From assembly GCF_963662735.1 (NCBI RefSeq), contig NZ_OY759744.1, positions 434,001-498,000 of the forward strand: a DNA stretch of 64,000 nucleotides, in the 5' to 3' direction. Source of the stretch: an uncultured Methanoregula sp. (GTDB lineage Archaea > Halobacteriota > Methanomicrobia > Methanomicrobiales > Methanospirillaceae). Below are positions 1 to 8,699 of this stretch, in pieces. The position numbers were made by a program, and so were the translations under genes. The notes below the pieces were generated by a model. It worked only from the letters and a program-made list of their open reading frames with translations. It searched no databases and was not told the DNA's origin. The stretch's first letter is position 1. Each line of letters starts with the position of its first letter.

Positions 1-40
1 TTCCAATGCCACCTTTGCCGTACAGGGCGATCTGCTTCAT
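1..40 (-). CDS. NifH/CfbC-family P-loop ATPase, N-terminal fragment
   Basis: Only the first 13 codons are in the window (MKQIALYGKGGIG). This is the start and P-loop of the NifH/BchL/CfbC iron-protein family, which binds MgATP and passes electrons to a partner reductase. In methanogens the candidates are nitrogenase reductase NifH or CfbC of coenzyme F430 synthesis; the fragment cannot decide. A TATA-like CATATAAG at 62-69 lies about 25 nt before the ATG, so the transcript may be nearly leaderless. Confidence 0.75.
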   Translation of the reverse strand, partial: MKQIALYGKGGIG

Positions 41-127
41 TGTCCTACTATGGGGCGGCTGCTTATATGAGATTTCCTGAGTTAAGAAAAGTAAAGTTGC
101 GTAAAATTCATCGGGTCGGATGGCCGT

Positions 128-1591
128 TCAGGATTCGGATCTCCGGAACAGGGCAAGGAAGAGCATCACCACAGGAATCACTTCCAGCCTGCCAACCCAC
201 ATGACGATAATGAAGATCCATTTCGAGATGACCGGCATAGCCGGAGAGACATACCCGGTATTGGCCCCGCAGGTGGAAAAAGCCGAAACTACATTGAAGA
301 CGATTTCCGTCACGGTATAGGTGGTCAGGTGGAACTGGATAACAACCAGGGTGGCAATGAAGATGACAACAACAGAAAGGAGAATGATGAGCATATTCTT
401 GGCAGCAAGAAGTTCTGCGGTCGTTCTCGGGATAACCCTGCCTTCGATCCTGAAGGGAAGGAGAACCTTGCCGCTCACGTAGAGCCGGCGGAACCACCAG
501 GTCAGGGCATGGTAGGCAAAGGAGACCCGGTCGAGTTTGATGCCCCCGGCCGTGCTGCCGGCAGCCCCGCCAATGAACGTGAGCATGGCAAGGAAGAGCA
601 GGGTAACGCTTGCCCAGGTATGGAGGTTTGCCACCTGGAATCCGGTCGTAGTGATGGCCGAGACAGCGGTAAACAGGCCCTCCTGAAGTGCCGGGAGTAG
701 TTCCAGATTGCCGAAAAAGATGAGGTCGTAGGTAAGGACGGCTACACCGGCGGCAAGAAACAGGAAGAAGAGTTTGACCTGCTCGTCCCCGAAGAGGCTC
801 AGGCGACGGTTGTCGGCAATCAGGTAATAGAGCTTGAATGGCAGGGCCCCGGCAATCATGATCGGGATAAGGATGAGTTCGAGCAGGGTGCTGTGATAGT
901 AGAGTATGCCTTCGGCATGAGGTGTGAAACCCCCCGTGGAGATGGCGGAAAGTGCGAGGTTGACCGACTCCCAGAGGGAGAGACCGGTAAACAGGATGAG
1001 ACCGATAGCAAAGAAGGTGAGGATACCATAGATCCGCCAGATCGCCCGCCCGGCTTGCATGATACTGGGCATGAGAGGTTCATCGCGGCTGTCACTCCGG
1101 AGGATCTTCGAGCGGAAGAGACCGGAACTGCTCGCGAGAGCGATCGAGAATGCGATGATCCCGATACCGCCGATCCACTGCATGTAGGAGCGCCAGAAAA
1201 GGAGGGTATGCGGGGCAGTGTCCGGAGAAGCAAGCATCGTGTATGCGGTGCCGGTCCAGCCCGCCATCCCCTCGAAAAGCGCATCCAGGAATCCCATATG
1301 GAGCCCGAGGACGAACGGGAGGCCGCTTATGAGGGCACAACAGAACCAGAAGAGGGCTACAGAACAGAACGCGGTCGAGAGCCGGACACCGCGTTCATGG
1401 CGGGGAACATGCCGGAGGAGCATTCCTGCACCAAAAAAGATTGCAGGAACCGATGCCATGGGAAGAAGCATGTTCCATTCAGCGAAAAGCACGGCAACGA
1501 TCAGGGGAACGGTTGTGATTGGGGCGATAAACACAAAGATATCCCCGAGGTCCGCGACAATCGTTGCCAGATGCGAAAACCGCTGCATCAC
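128..1591 (-). CDS. trkH: TrkH-family potassium uptake channel subunit
   Basis: Integral membrane pore of a Trk/Ktr K+ uptake system, 487 aa, the usual TrkH length. The four filter-type loops of the MPM pseudo-repeats are visible: GWTGTAYT near residues 111-118, STGGFTPH near 218-225, TTTGFQV near 314-320 and STCGANTGY near 439-447. GSTAGGIK (345-352) and the C-terminal VGRLEVIPVV match the family. The gating partner TrkA is not in the window; it may lie left of it. The protein starts with two residues MM, and the first is taken. Confidence 0.93.
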   Translation of the reverse strand: MMQRFSHLATIVADLGDIFVFIAPITTVPLIVAVLFAEWNMLLPMASVPAIFFGAGMLLRHVPRHERGVRLSTAFCSVALFWFCCALISGLPFVLGLHMGFLDALFEGMAGWTGTAYTMLASPDTAPHTLLFWRSYMQWIGGIGIIAFSIALASSSGLFRSKILRSDSRDEPLMPSIMQAGRAIWRIYGILTFFAIGLILFTGLSLWESVNLALSAISTGGFTPHAEGILYYHSTLLELILIPIMIAGALPFKLYYLIADNRRLSLFGDEQVKLFFLFLAAGVAVLTYDLIFFGNLELLPALQEGLFTAVSAITTTGFQVANLHTWASVTLLFLAMLTFIGGAAGSTAGGIKLDRVSFAYHALTWWFRRLYVSGKVLLPFRIEGRVIPRTTAELLAAKNMLIILLSVVVIFIATLVVIQFHLTTYTVTEIVFNVVSAFSTCGANTGYVSPAMPVISKWIFIIVMWVGRLEVIPVVMLFLALFRRSES

Positions 1592-1673
1592 TTATGGGTT
1601 ACACTTCGGTTCTATTAGTGTTTGCCCAGATACCGGGGAAAAAAGGGCCCCGGCTTTTGCCGGGGGATGGATG

Positions 1674-2054
1674 TTATGCTTTGTTGGTCCAGAGCCCGTG
1701 GACATTGCAGTAGGCCCTGGCCTTGACATTCACGTCGGCAATGCAGAACTCAGCTTCGGGCTTCTCACCGGGCTTGAATCCCCGGATAAAGACATTCTCG
1801 CCGTGCCTGACCTCAACCCATTCGATGTAATGCTTCTCTTCCATCGGGTGGGGGACGGAACCGACTTTCACGAGGATCCCCTTAGCCGATTTCTCGATGA
1901 CCGGGACATGTTTCTCTTTTCCCACGTCAGCAGTCTTTTCGGGCTGGAGGGTCATAGGCTGGCCGCAGCAGACCATGGTTCCCGTTGATGCATGGACAAC
2001 TTTTGTCGTGTTCCCGCACAGATCACACTTGTAGACTTCAAACAGTTTTGTCAT
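1674..2054 (-). CDS. dfx: Desulfoferrodoxin (2Fe superoxide reductase)
   Basis: Reduces superoxide to hydrogen peroxide without making O2, an anaerobe's defence. The N-terminal desulforedoxin domain has its four iron ligands C10, C13, C29 and C30. The catalytic neelaredoxin domain shows E47 and H49 in GKEKHVP, H69, H75, C116 and H119, the expected Fe(His)4Cys ligands. At 126 aa it is full length. It sits 18 nt after fprA and downstream of rubredoxin, the likely electron donor, so the three form an oxygen-stress operon. Confidence 0.96.
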   Translation of the reverse strand: MTKLFEVYKCDLCGNTTKVVHASTGTMVCCGQPMTLQPEKTADVGKEKHVPVIEKSAKGILVKVGSVPHPMEEKHYIEWVEVRHGENVFIRGFKPGEKPEAEFCIADVNVKARAYCNVHGLWTNKA

Positions 2055-2072
2055 GACAGAACAACTCCTTTC

Positions 2073-3257
2073 CTAGAGTAGGTTGATCTCCTTATGTTTC
2101 TTCAATATTTCGTCTGCCAGCCGGTCAAGGGCCAGCATGGCAGTTTCATCAGGCTGTCCTTTGACAATGACCGGTTCCAGCACTTCAACCTTTACATGGT
2201 CGAGCATCTTGACGATCATATCGACAGACTTCCCCCCCCAGCCAAACGATCCGACAACCGAGGCAAACCGTACCTTAGGTTTGAGCATGTTGGCCAGGTA
2301 CGTGGCATACACGACCTGGGGGTGGGGACCGAAAAGGACCGTCGGGGTAGCGACAACAATCGTTGCCGCATCCACGAGTGCCAGCGCAAGCTCCCCGATA
2401 TCGGTGTGCGTGAGGTTGAAGGGGCGGACGTTGATACCCCGGGCAATGAGCGCTTCAGTGAGATGCTCCACCATTTTCTGGGTGCTCCCATGCATGGATA
2501 TGTACGGGATCACCACTTCATTCTTCACTGAGTCTGATACCCAGTCCGCATAGGCATCGAGAATGAACTGAGGTGAGCGGTGGATGGGGCCATGGCTTGG
2601 CGCTATCATCTCGAGCGGGAGAGCCCTGACCCGTTCGACATGCCCCTTGATACTGCCGCGGAATGGCATCATGATCTCGGCATAATACCGTTTCGCGGAC
2701 CGGTATGCCTGCGCGGTATCGGTGACAAAGAGTTCGCTTGCTGCCTGGTGGAACCCGAAGAGATCGCAGGAGAAGAGGATCTTATCCTCGCGGAGATAGG
2801 TCAGCTGGGTCTCGGGCCAGTGAGTCCAGGGGGTGATGAGGAACTCGAGCGTCCGGTCGCCGAGCGAGAGGGTCTCATTGTCTTTGATGATCCGGAACCG
2901 GTCAGCGGGGACATGCAGCAGGGCAACGAGAAGATCACGGCATTTTTCGTTTGTGACAATAACAGCATTCGGGAAGAACTCCAGGATCATTGGCAGGGAA
3001 CCGGAATGGTCCTGCTCGGCATGGTTGATGACAATATAATCAATCGTTTCGATTCCCAGTTTGACGATATTCGAGATCAGTTCGAATTCCTTTGCGGGAT
3101 CAACCGTGTCGATGAGCGCCGTCTTCTCGCTGCCCCGGATGAGATACGAGTTGTAGCTCGTGCCATCGGGAAGCGGAATGAGCTCATCAAAGATCCGCCG
3201 GTCAAAATCCAGTGCACCTACCCAGTATATTCCGGGTTTGATAACGCGTGAAACCAT
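2073..3257 (-). CDS. fprA: F420H2 oxidase / A-type flavoprotein
   Basis: Di-iron flavoprotein that in methanogens oxidises F420H2 and reduces O2 to water. The N-terminal metallo-beta-lactamase domain holds the di-iron motif HAEQDH at residues 79-84 and further ligands in THW and PSHGP segments. The C-terminal flavodoxin domain begins near VVIPYISMHGSTQKM, an FMN phosphate loop. At 394 aa it matches FprA. It lies 13 nt downstream of the rubredoxin gene. Acceptor specificity (O2 versus NO) cannot be read from the sequence. Confidence 0.92.
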   Translation of the reverse strand: MVSRVIKPGIYWVGALDFDRRIFDELIPLPDGTSYNSYLIRGSEKTALIDTVDPAKEFELISNIVKLGIETIDYIVINHAEQDHSGSLPMILEFFPNAVIVTNEKCRDLLVALLHVPADRFRIIKDNETLSLGDRTLEFLITPWTHWPETQLTYLREDKILFSCDLFGFHQAASELFVTDTAQAYRSAKRYYAEIMMPFRGSIKGHVERVRALPLEMIAPSHGPIHRSPQFILDAYADWVSDSVKNEVVIPYISMHGSTQKMVEHLTEALIARGINVRPFNLTHTDIGELALALVDAATIVVATPTVLFGPHPQVVYATYLANMLKPKVRFASVVGSFGWGGKSVDMIVKMLDHVKVEVLEPVIVKGQPDETAMLALDRLADEILKKHKEINLL

Positions 3258-3270
3258 ACAGGATCAGTCC

Positions 3271-3429
3271 TCACACCTTTGCAAACAGGGTTTTCTCTGC
3301 ACTGCAGACCGGGCATAACCAGTTGGGGGGAAGTGCATCAAATCCGACACCCGGGGCAATATTCTGGAGCGGTTCTCCCTTGTCAGGATCGTATTTGTGG
3401 CCGCAGATCTGGCAGACGTATCGTTCCAT
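3271..3429 (-). CDS. rub: Rubredoxin
   Basis: A 52-aa rubredoxin. The mononuclear iron site is formed by C6 and C9 (CQICG) and C39 and C42 (CPVCS), with the family's KYDPDKGEP and [11 protein letters not shown] segments between them. It is an electron carrier to flavodiiron protein and superoxide reductase, which are the next two genes on the same strand (13-nt gap to fprA). The reading frame is unambiguous, ATG at 3427-3429 to TGA at 3271-3273. Confidence 0.96.
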   Translation of the reverse strand: MERYVCQICGHKYDPDKGEPLQNIAPGVGFDALPPNWLCPVCSAEKTLFAKV

Positions 3430-3535
3430 ACAATAAAACCTCCCGCTCGTGCAGGGTAGTACAGAAATAGCGCAGGGGAGTCAATTAATTATTGCTATTG
3501 TACCAGTAGGGAGGGAGGGAAAAACCAGGGGGAAG

Positions 3536-4069
3536 TCACTGCTCTTCCCGGAGATTATAGCGTTCAGTGAAAAACCGGAACGACCGGTTCTTCTTAACGG
3601 CAGTCTCCATGGAGAATGTCTTGAGGATCTCGAACATGAAATCAATCCGGGAATCGAACCTGCGCGGCATGATCCGGTTGAAGTCCTCTTTTGTCAGGGA
3701 TTCGGTTGAGTCGAGAGCGGGAACCCCGAAAGCCACGACAGATTCCAGGGGTATGCCGGCATAATACCAGCTCTCGATCTCTGCGATCACGATAACAATG
3801 CTCCTGCCGTCGATATCACTGAACCGGTAATAGAGGATCTGCTTCTTGTCCCGGACCGATCGCTCGGTATCGATATCGGCAACAAAAATGTAATCATTGC
3901 CCATCTCGGTGACGCTTTTTAAGAACTTGTTCACTTTTTCGCGCTTGATGCAGGCATACGGGATGATCTCAACCGAATCGTAACGGTGCACGAACAAAGG
4001 TTTTACAATCCTGCCAAAGAAGCGGACATCATCCTCTCCTTCAACGAGAATGAAAAGGCGCTTCTTCAT
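3536..4069 (-). CDS. Small TOPRIM-like protein paired with an AAA ATPase
   Basis: A 177-aa protein with a TOPRIM-type layout. LFILVEGEDDVRFF (residues 5-18) carries the catalytic-type glutamate E10. FVADIDTE (62-69) supplies the DxD motif (D65, D67). EIESWYYAG (97-105) resembles the E-W segment of DUF4276/RloB-like TOPRIM nucleases. Its ATG directly follows the TGA of the upstream ATPase gene, so the two are translationally coupled. Such ATPase plus TOPRIM pairs (OLD-like, PARIS-like) often act in phage or plasmid defence; that role is inferred. The exact family is not certain. Confidence 0.6.
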   Translation of the reverse strand: MKKRLFILVEGEDDVRFFGRIVKPLFVHRYDSVEIIPYACIKREKVNKFLKSVTEMGNDYIFVADIDTERSVRDKKQILYYRFSDIDGRSIVIVIAEIESWYYAGIPLESVVAFGVPALDSTESLTKEDFNRIMPRRFDSRIDFMFEILKTFSMETAVKKNRSFRFFTERYNLREEQ

Positions 4070-5335
4070 TCAGAGTCCCAGCAGGTTCTGGACATACAGC
4101 TCTTCGATGCCGATCTCATTTGCGAGAAATGCCTTCACTTCTTCCTTGTCCCCCGGCCGGGAGATGAGCGAGAAGCCCATATTGTCCCGCGAGATGAGCA
4201 GGATATCGGATAAGTCGGCATGCTTGACAACCTCCGTGCTATGGGTCGTGATCATCACCTGCTTCTTCTCCGATGCTTCCTTCATCATCGTCATCAGCCG
4301 GCCAACAAGGAACGGGTGGATATGGCTGACCGGTTCCTCGATAATAATGAAGGGCTTCTCTTCGAAATAGAGAGCGATTATCATGGCAAAGATTGCTATG
4401 GTCCCGTCAGACAGGGATGATGCAGGGAGGTCCCTTGTTTTTTCATACCGCTCGCGAAGCGTGAGGATCAGGGAGACATCCATGTACTTCCGGACCGAGA
4501 AGTCCTCGACAAACGGCAGCACGTCACGGAGCAGGTTGGAGAGTTTCCTTTTCTTCTCGGGATCATCGATAAGATTTTTGATGACGAGCGCAAGGTTACC
4601 GGCATCTTCGTCAAGCTCGCGTTTTCCGGTAAGAGCTATCCCTTTTTTCGGGAGTTTTGGATCGATATCATAGACGGCTATCCTGTCAAAAAATTTCTCT
4701 GTGTGGGGAAGGGGATAACCGTAGATGGTCTCAAGGAGCAGGGTCTTTTCCGGTATGTGCTTACCCTGGAACATGGCCGGCACAATATCGTTTTGTGCCA
4801 GGGAGCAGCCCTCCGGGATATGGGTGGTGTACTGCACTTCTCCATTCACATTGGACACAACAAGCTCCCCGTTACCGACAGGAGCTTTTTCCCGGATGAC
4901 AGTTCCGTCACGCTCGCAGACCAATACTTCGCAGCCGATCACCAGCCGGTCCCGGGTGATCGTGAAGTCGTCGCCCGACTCAAGGAACCGGAGAGCGAAT
5001 TCGTAAGAGGAGGCACAGGATCTCAGGCCAAGGAGCGATGATTCATGGCCGGGCCGATCTATCACTTCAAGCGATCGGTCGGGGAGGTAATCCACCCTGA
5101 TGACAAGATCTTTTGTATGCCCGATCTTTGCATTCCGGAGGTATTCCGATCCTCCCTGCAGGGCGATGGCATTGGCAACCCCGTGCCGGGCAATATCACG
5201 TAAAAACCTGAAGATCGAAATGAAATTGGATTTCCCCGCAGCATTGGAGCCAATCACAATGTTGAAATCGGACAGGTCGATATCAATTTCGGAAAAACTC
5301 TTGAAATTTTCCACGTGAATATGTTGAATCGGCAT
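4070..5335 (-). CDS. AAA/SMC-like ATPase (AAA_21, OLD-like)
   Basis: ABC/SMC-type ATPase of 421 aa. It starts with IHVENFKSF, typical of RecF/OLD proteins. Walker A is GSNAAGKSN (29-37), the ABC signature is SSLSDGT (306-312), Walker B is FIIIEEP (329-335) and the switch histidine is in TTHS (363-366). There is no C-terminal TOPRIM domain; a separate TOPRIM gene follows with no gap. The long middle region (about 80-290) is not recognised. It is therefore the ATPase half of a two-gene OLD-like module. Alternatives are a chromosomal repair ATPase or an uncharacterised AAA_21 protein. Confidence 0.7.
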   Translation of the reverse strand: MPIQHIHVENFKSFSEIDIDLSDFNIVIGSNAAGKSNFISIFRFLRDIARHGVANAIALQGGSEYLRNAKIGHTKDLVIRVDYLPDRSLEVIDRPGHESSLLGLRSCASSYEFALRFLESGDDFTITRDRLVIGCEVLVCERDGTVIREKAPVGNGELVVSNVNGEVQYTTHIPEGCSLAQNDIVPAMFQGKHIPEKTLLLETIYGYPLPHTEKFFDRIAVYDIDPKLPKKGIALTGKRELDEDAGNLALVIKNLIDDPEKKRKLSNLLRDVLPFVEDFSVRKYMDVSLILTLRERYEKTRDLPASSLSDGTIAIFAMIIALYFEEKPFIIIEEPVSHIHPFLVGRLMTMMKEASEKKQVMITTHSTEVVKHADLSDILLISRDNMGFSLISRPGDKEEVKAFLANEIGIEELYVQNLLGL

Positions 5336-5422
5336 ACCGGTACCTTACCTCATCGTTACTTTCCAAGAAAAAGAAGATAGTGGTCGGGTTCCGGTTACCA
5401 GCAACAGGAAGAAAACACGGGA

Positions 5423-5923
5423 CTACACCGGATTGAGGAGGAAGACGGCAGTATTGAGATACGCAGCAATACAGAGCCAGAGAAGATACGGAATAAGCAG
5501 CAGACTTGCATTCCGGGAGATACGGAAGGTCCAGATCGTGGTACAGAGCAGGATCAAAAAGAGCAGGATGAGGCAGACCAGTCCGAAGAAGACGAGGTGG
5601 AGGCCAAAAAAGATAAACGACCACATTACGTTGAGAACCAGCTGGGAGGCAAACAGCAACAGGGCGATATCAACATCCTGTTTCTTTCCATCCGACCGCA
5701 GGATCAGGAACAATGCAATCCCCATCAGGATATACAGGGTAGTCCACACCGGAGCAAAGACCCAGGCCGGGGGTGTCAGGGCAGGTTTGTGGAGACCGGC
5801 ATACCAGGTAGGGATTTCAGGAATGGTAACCAGGGAACCGATAAATCCTGCAAACAGGCAGATCCCAATCGAGATAATCAAAAGGAGCGCCAGGAACAGG
5901 GTACTTTTCTCCGGACTTTTCAT
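5423..5923 (-). CDS. tspO: TspO/MBR family membrane protein
   Basis: 166 aa with five hydrophobic segments. It has the family signatures: GSLVTIPEIPTWYAGLHKP after TM1, then TPPAWVFAPVWTTLYILMG (TM2), and a WSFIFFGLH segment in TM3. TspO proteins bind porphyrins and other ligands in the membrane and are linked to tetrapyrrole and stress signalling. The physiological role in methanogens is unknown. It stands alone between unrelated genes. Confidence 0.9.
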   Translation of the reverse strand: MKSPEKSTLFLALLLIISIGICLFAGFIGSLVTIPEIPTWYAGLHKPALTPPAWVFAPVWTTLYILMGIALFLILRSDGKKQDVDIALLLFASQLVLNVMWSFIFFGLHLVFFGLVCLILLFLILLCTTIWTFRISRNASLLLIPYLLWLCIAAYLNTAVFLLNPV

Positions 5924-5997
5924 ATTTCATGCATTCCCGCTGCCGGGATATAGAGCTTGCCAGCAGGTCTGATAGGGAAAAAAGAGGCCCGGGTTTG

Positions 5998-6597
5998 TTA
6001 TTTTCCTTTGGCGTTGAAACTCATCGAATCGAGCCAGCGGTACAGGAAATGGGAGTGCCGTTCGGGGAAGACCCCTTCTGCCACCGATTTGACTTCCTCG
6101 ATGGAATAGAATGCATTCGGATTGAACTGCTTGATGATGCTCACGACATGGCCCAGGTCCTGGCGCTTGATGATGGTAAAGACCATCTTCACTTTACCGG
6201 TGCCACCTTCGGCATCGATGCTCGTAACCCCGTAATTGTGCTGCCGGAGGTACTGCATCAGGTCCACAGGATCCTCTTTGGTGATGATGCGTACGCTTGT
6301 CAGGCCGAGGGAGAGCTTCTCCTCGATTGCCATACCAACGAAAGTACCGGTGGCAAAACCCGCACCGTACGCAAGGTAACAGACGACATTAGTCAGGTTG
6401 TTCATGACCTGCCCGATGGCAACCAGCCAGATAATTACCTCAAAAAAACCTATGACCGGGGGAAGGTACTTGATGCCTTTGGATACGAAGATGACCCGGA
6501 TCGTATCAAGGCTCATGTCACAGACACGGGCGCAGAATATCATCAGCGGGACTATCACAAAGGCAAAAACACCGGGAGTGATGACGGATTCCAGCAT
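5998..6597 (-). CDS. DUF2179 (UPF0316) membrane protein
   Basis: 199 aa with about three N-terminal membrane helices (FAFVIVPLMIF, YLPPVIGFFEVIIWLVAI, VCYLAYGAGFATGTFVG). A soluble C-terminal DUF2179 domain follows (about 95-190), with the typical VRIITKEDPVDLMQYLRQHNY and VFTIIKRQDL segments. The family's fold is related to nucleotide or ligand sensing domains of other transporters, but no function is known. It is monocistronic. Confidence 0.82.
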   Translation of the reverse strand: MLESVITPGVFAFVIVPLMIFCARVCDMSLDTIRVIFVSKGIKYLPPVIGFFEVIIWLVAIGQVMNNLTNVVCYLAYGAGFATGTFVGMAIEEKLSLGLTSVRIITKEDPVDLMQYLRQHNYGVTSIDAEGGTGKVKMVFTIIKRQDLGHVVSIIKQFNPNAFYSIEEVKSVAEGVFPERHSHFLYRWLDSMSFNAKGK

Positions 6598-6649
6598 TCC
6601 TGCTGTACCATCTGGTAACGGTTGGTGATAAGGTTAAGGGATAAAAAAA

Positions 6650-7636
6650 TCAGGTGGAGTTGGTGACCGTAAAAGGCCGGAGATACTGTCCGGTCTGCTG
6701 ATCGGCCACATTTATGACGTTCAGGTTCCAGGAACCGGTCTTTGCTGCAGCGGGAACAGAGAGATCGCAGTAGAGTTTCGTTGCATCCTGGTATACCGGA
6801 TTTGTACAGTCAAGAAGTGCCGATCTCTGCGTTAAGGTCACCTTGAAAAGATCCTGGAAATTCTGCCCATAGATCACTATCTGGCGGGTCTCACCGGCCT
6901 TCATGCTGCCGGGGTACACACTGGTGATCACCGGACCTGCAGTGCCAATGGTGAAGGCATTTGCCATCGTGTCGGTCTGGCCATCGGGATTTGTCACGAT
7001 AAGGTTCAGCATACCTTTGTCAAGACCTGCCAGATTGAAGGTGCAGTCAATAATTGTTTCGGAAGGTACGGAAACTGCCGTTGCCCTGACGGGCGAATAT
7101 CCGGGCTTGAGGAGTTTCACCGTTGCCCCGTCATGGAAGTTGCGGCCCGTGATCGTGACACTCACGGTAGAATCTTTCGATGCGGAGTCCGGGGCAATTT
7201 TCAGGAGTGCCGGTGCACTTCCCGGAACGGTGGTAGCCGCTGCCACGATGGTGGGGGTCATGAGGGGTATGGACGAGACGGTCACGTGGGACACCTTTAT
7301 CGGGTACAATTTTTCGACAGTTGCCCGGGGGCTTTTATCCGTCCGGTTGTCCAGGCGGTACCCGAACGTCCCGTCGGTATTTTTATTGATCCAGGCACGT
7401 TCATACAAATCAGCGTTCCTGTCGTAGCCAAGGATAAGGTAATACGTGGTATCGGTTGCCAGTGCCGACCGGGCAATGATATCCCCGGAAGTATATTTCG
7501 CTGCGAGGGTCGTGGAAACCGGGGTCGGGACGGAAGGGGTTGCAACTGCCGGCTCTTCTCCGGAACATCCGGCGAAAAAGATACCGGCAAGGAGGAGACT
7601 GATCAGAGCAACACTGCACCAGAACGTATCAGCCAT
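6650..7636 (-). CDS. Secreted lipoprotein with two IPT/TIG domains
   Basis: The chosen start at 7634-7636 gives the signal peptide MADTFWCSVALISLLLAGIF followed by the lipobox FAGC; a longer reading frame upstream would bury it. After a Thr/Pro linker comes a unique region (about 45-130). Two immunoglobulin-like IPT/TIG repeats follow: near 145-235 (APDSASKDSTVSVTITGRNF) and 240-328 (GPVITSVYPGSMKAGETRQI). It is probably an adhesion or envelope protein anchored by lipid. No enzymatic motif is seen. Confidence 0.75.
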   Translation of the reverse strand: MADTFWCSVALISLLLAGIFFAGCSGEEPAVATPSVPTPVSTTLAAKYTSGDIIARSALATDTTYYLILGYDRNADLYERAWINKNTDGTFGYRLDNRTDKSPRATVEKLYPIKVSHVTVSSIPLMTPTIVAAATTVPGSAPALLKIAPDSASKDSTVSVTITGRNFHDGATVKLLKPGYSPVRATAVSVPSETIIDCTFNLAGLDKGMLNLIVTNPDGQTDTMANAFTIGTAGPVITSVYPGSMKAGETRQIVIYGQNFQDLFKVTLTQRSALLDCTNPVYQDATKLYCDLSVPAAAKTGSWNLNVINVADQQTGQYLRPFTVTNST

Positions 7637-7751
7637 GCAGTTATCGTTCGATGCAAACCCGTATAAGGGTTTTCCGACGTATGCTGGAATGCGGCGGAGC
7701 AGGCAAAACCGCAATGACACCGTTGGTTCCACCGGGTTTATTCAAACCAGA

Positions 7752-8594
7752 TTATGATGACGGCCGGACGAGGATCGTTGCATACTTCCGGGAGAAATAC
7801 ACGTGGACACCAATAAGGAAGGCCAGTGCAAGACAGGCAGCAACGGAGATCGCGAACGCGGCTTTTTCCAGCAGGGGCAGGCTGACCTGACCCGCCATAC
7901 CAAAAACCAGGCACACGGTAGTCAGGAGGACGGTCGCATAAATGTCCCTCACAGAGAAGAAGAACAGGGCGATGATGACACCGGTGCAGAGGGTGAAAAG
8001 AAGCATATCCTGCTGCGGGAGTCCCGGGGAACGGACAAGGGAGGTGAACCCGAAGAGAACCGCGGTTACGATGACGCCGGCGCTTATGGAGGGGAGGATA
8101 CCCCCGTTCCGCATGACCGCCTGGACATGGGTTCCCACGAGGACAAAGCATACCATAACCGAAGCGATCGCAGTAGGGAGGAGGAGGAGGAACACGCGGA
8201 AAAATGCCATGCGATCTGCCCCGAACGGGTTGAACAGGACCGAAACCGGCAGCAGGACAATAAGAGTTACCAGCACGATCGGCCCGGTCCGCCAGGCAGG
8301 CCGGAAGCCGATCTGGTGCATGTTCACGGCTCCAGAGCGAAATGACCGGGGGAGGTACATGACCGGGATAACAAGACCTATCACAATGCAGGTAACAAGC
8401 GTATAGAAAAGGATCCCGGTTGCGCCGGGGCTCTGGAAGATGCGGGCCTGCCCCCCCAGGAGAAACGTTTCCACAAGCCACGCGATATAGATGAGGAGCG
8501 GGATGATGAAGAGCCGGAGCCAGGCAGAGCGCTCCGGAACGGAGTCCTTCTGTCCAGGGGCGAATTCCTCTTCTTCGTTATCATGATTACTCAT
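7752..8594 (-). CDS. Multi-pass membrane protein, unknown function
   Basis: 280 aa with an acidic N-terminus (NHDNEEEEF) and about eight predicted membrane helices. The N-terminal segment LRLFIIPLLIYIAWLVETFLLG recalls CPBP-like or archaeosortase-like membrane proteins, but the catalytic motifs of those families are not visible. Recognition is therefore limited to a membrane protein. It stands 20 bases from unrelated genes on the same strand and gives no contextual clue. Confidence 0.7.
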   Translation of the reverse strand: MSNHDNEEEEFAPGQKDSVPERSAWLRLFIIPLLIYIAWLVETFLLGGQARIFQSPGATGILFYTLVTCIVIGLVIPVMYLPRSFRSGAVNMHQIGFRPAWRTGPIVLVTLIVLLPVSVLFNPFGADRMAFFRVFLLLLPTAIASVMVCFVLVGTHVQAVMRNGGILPSISAGVIVTAVLFGFTSLVRSPGLPQQDMLLFTLCTGVIIALFFFSVRDIYATVLLTTVCLVFGMAGQVSLPLLEKAAFAISVAACLALAFLIGVHVYFSRKYATILVRPSS

Positions 8595-8699
8595 GGTATC
8601 ACCGGATTACCGTGCTATCTTAGGGTAAACGTGATTCCCCGGCCTATTTCAATGTATATTCCCGGTCCCCGCTTCCGGTAAAATGGGGGCAGGGTCTGT

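Noticed and set aside
893..1618. Plus-strand frame of 241 codons
   Set aside because: It is antisense to trkH, highly charged and low in hydrophobic residues, the usual shadow of a membrane protein gene.
3640..3665. tRNA T-arm-like string GGGAATCGAACC
   Set aside because: It lies inside the TOPRIM gene and codes for FDSRID; no acceptor or anticodon arm can be built around it.
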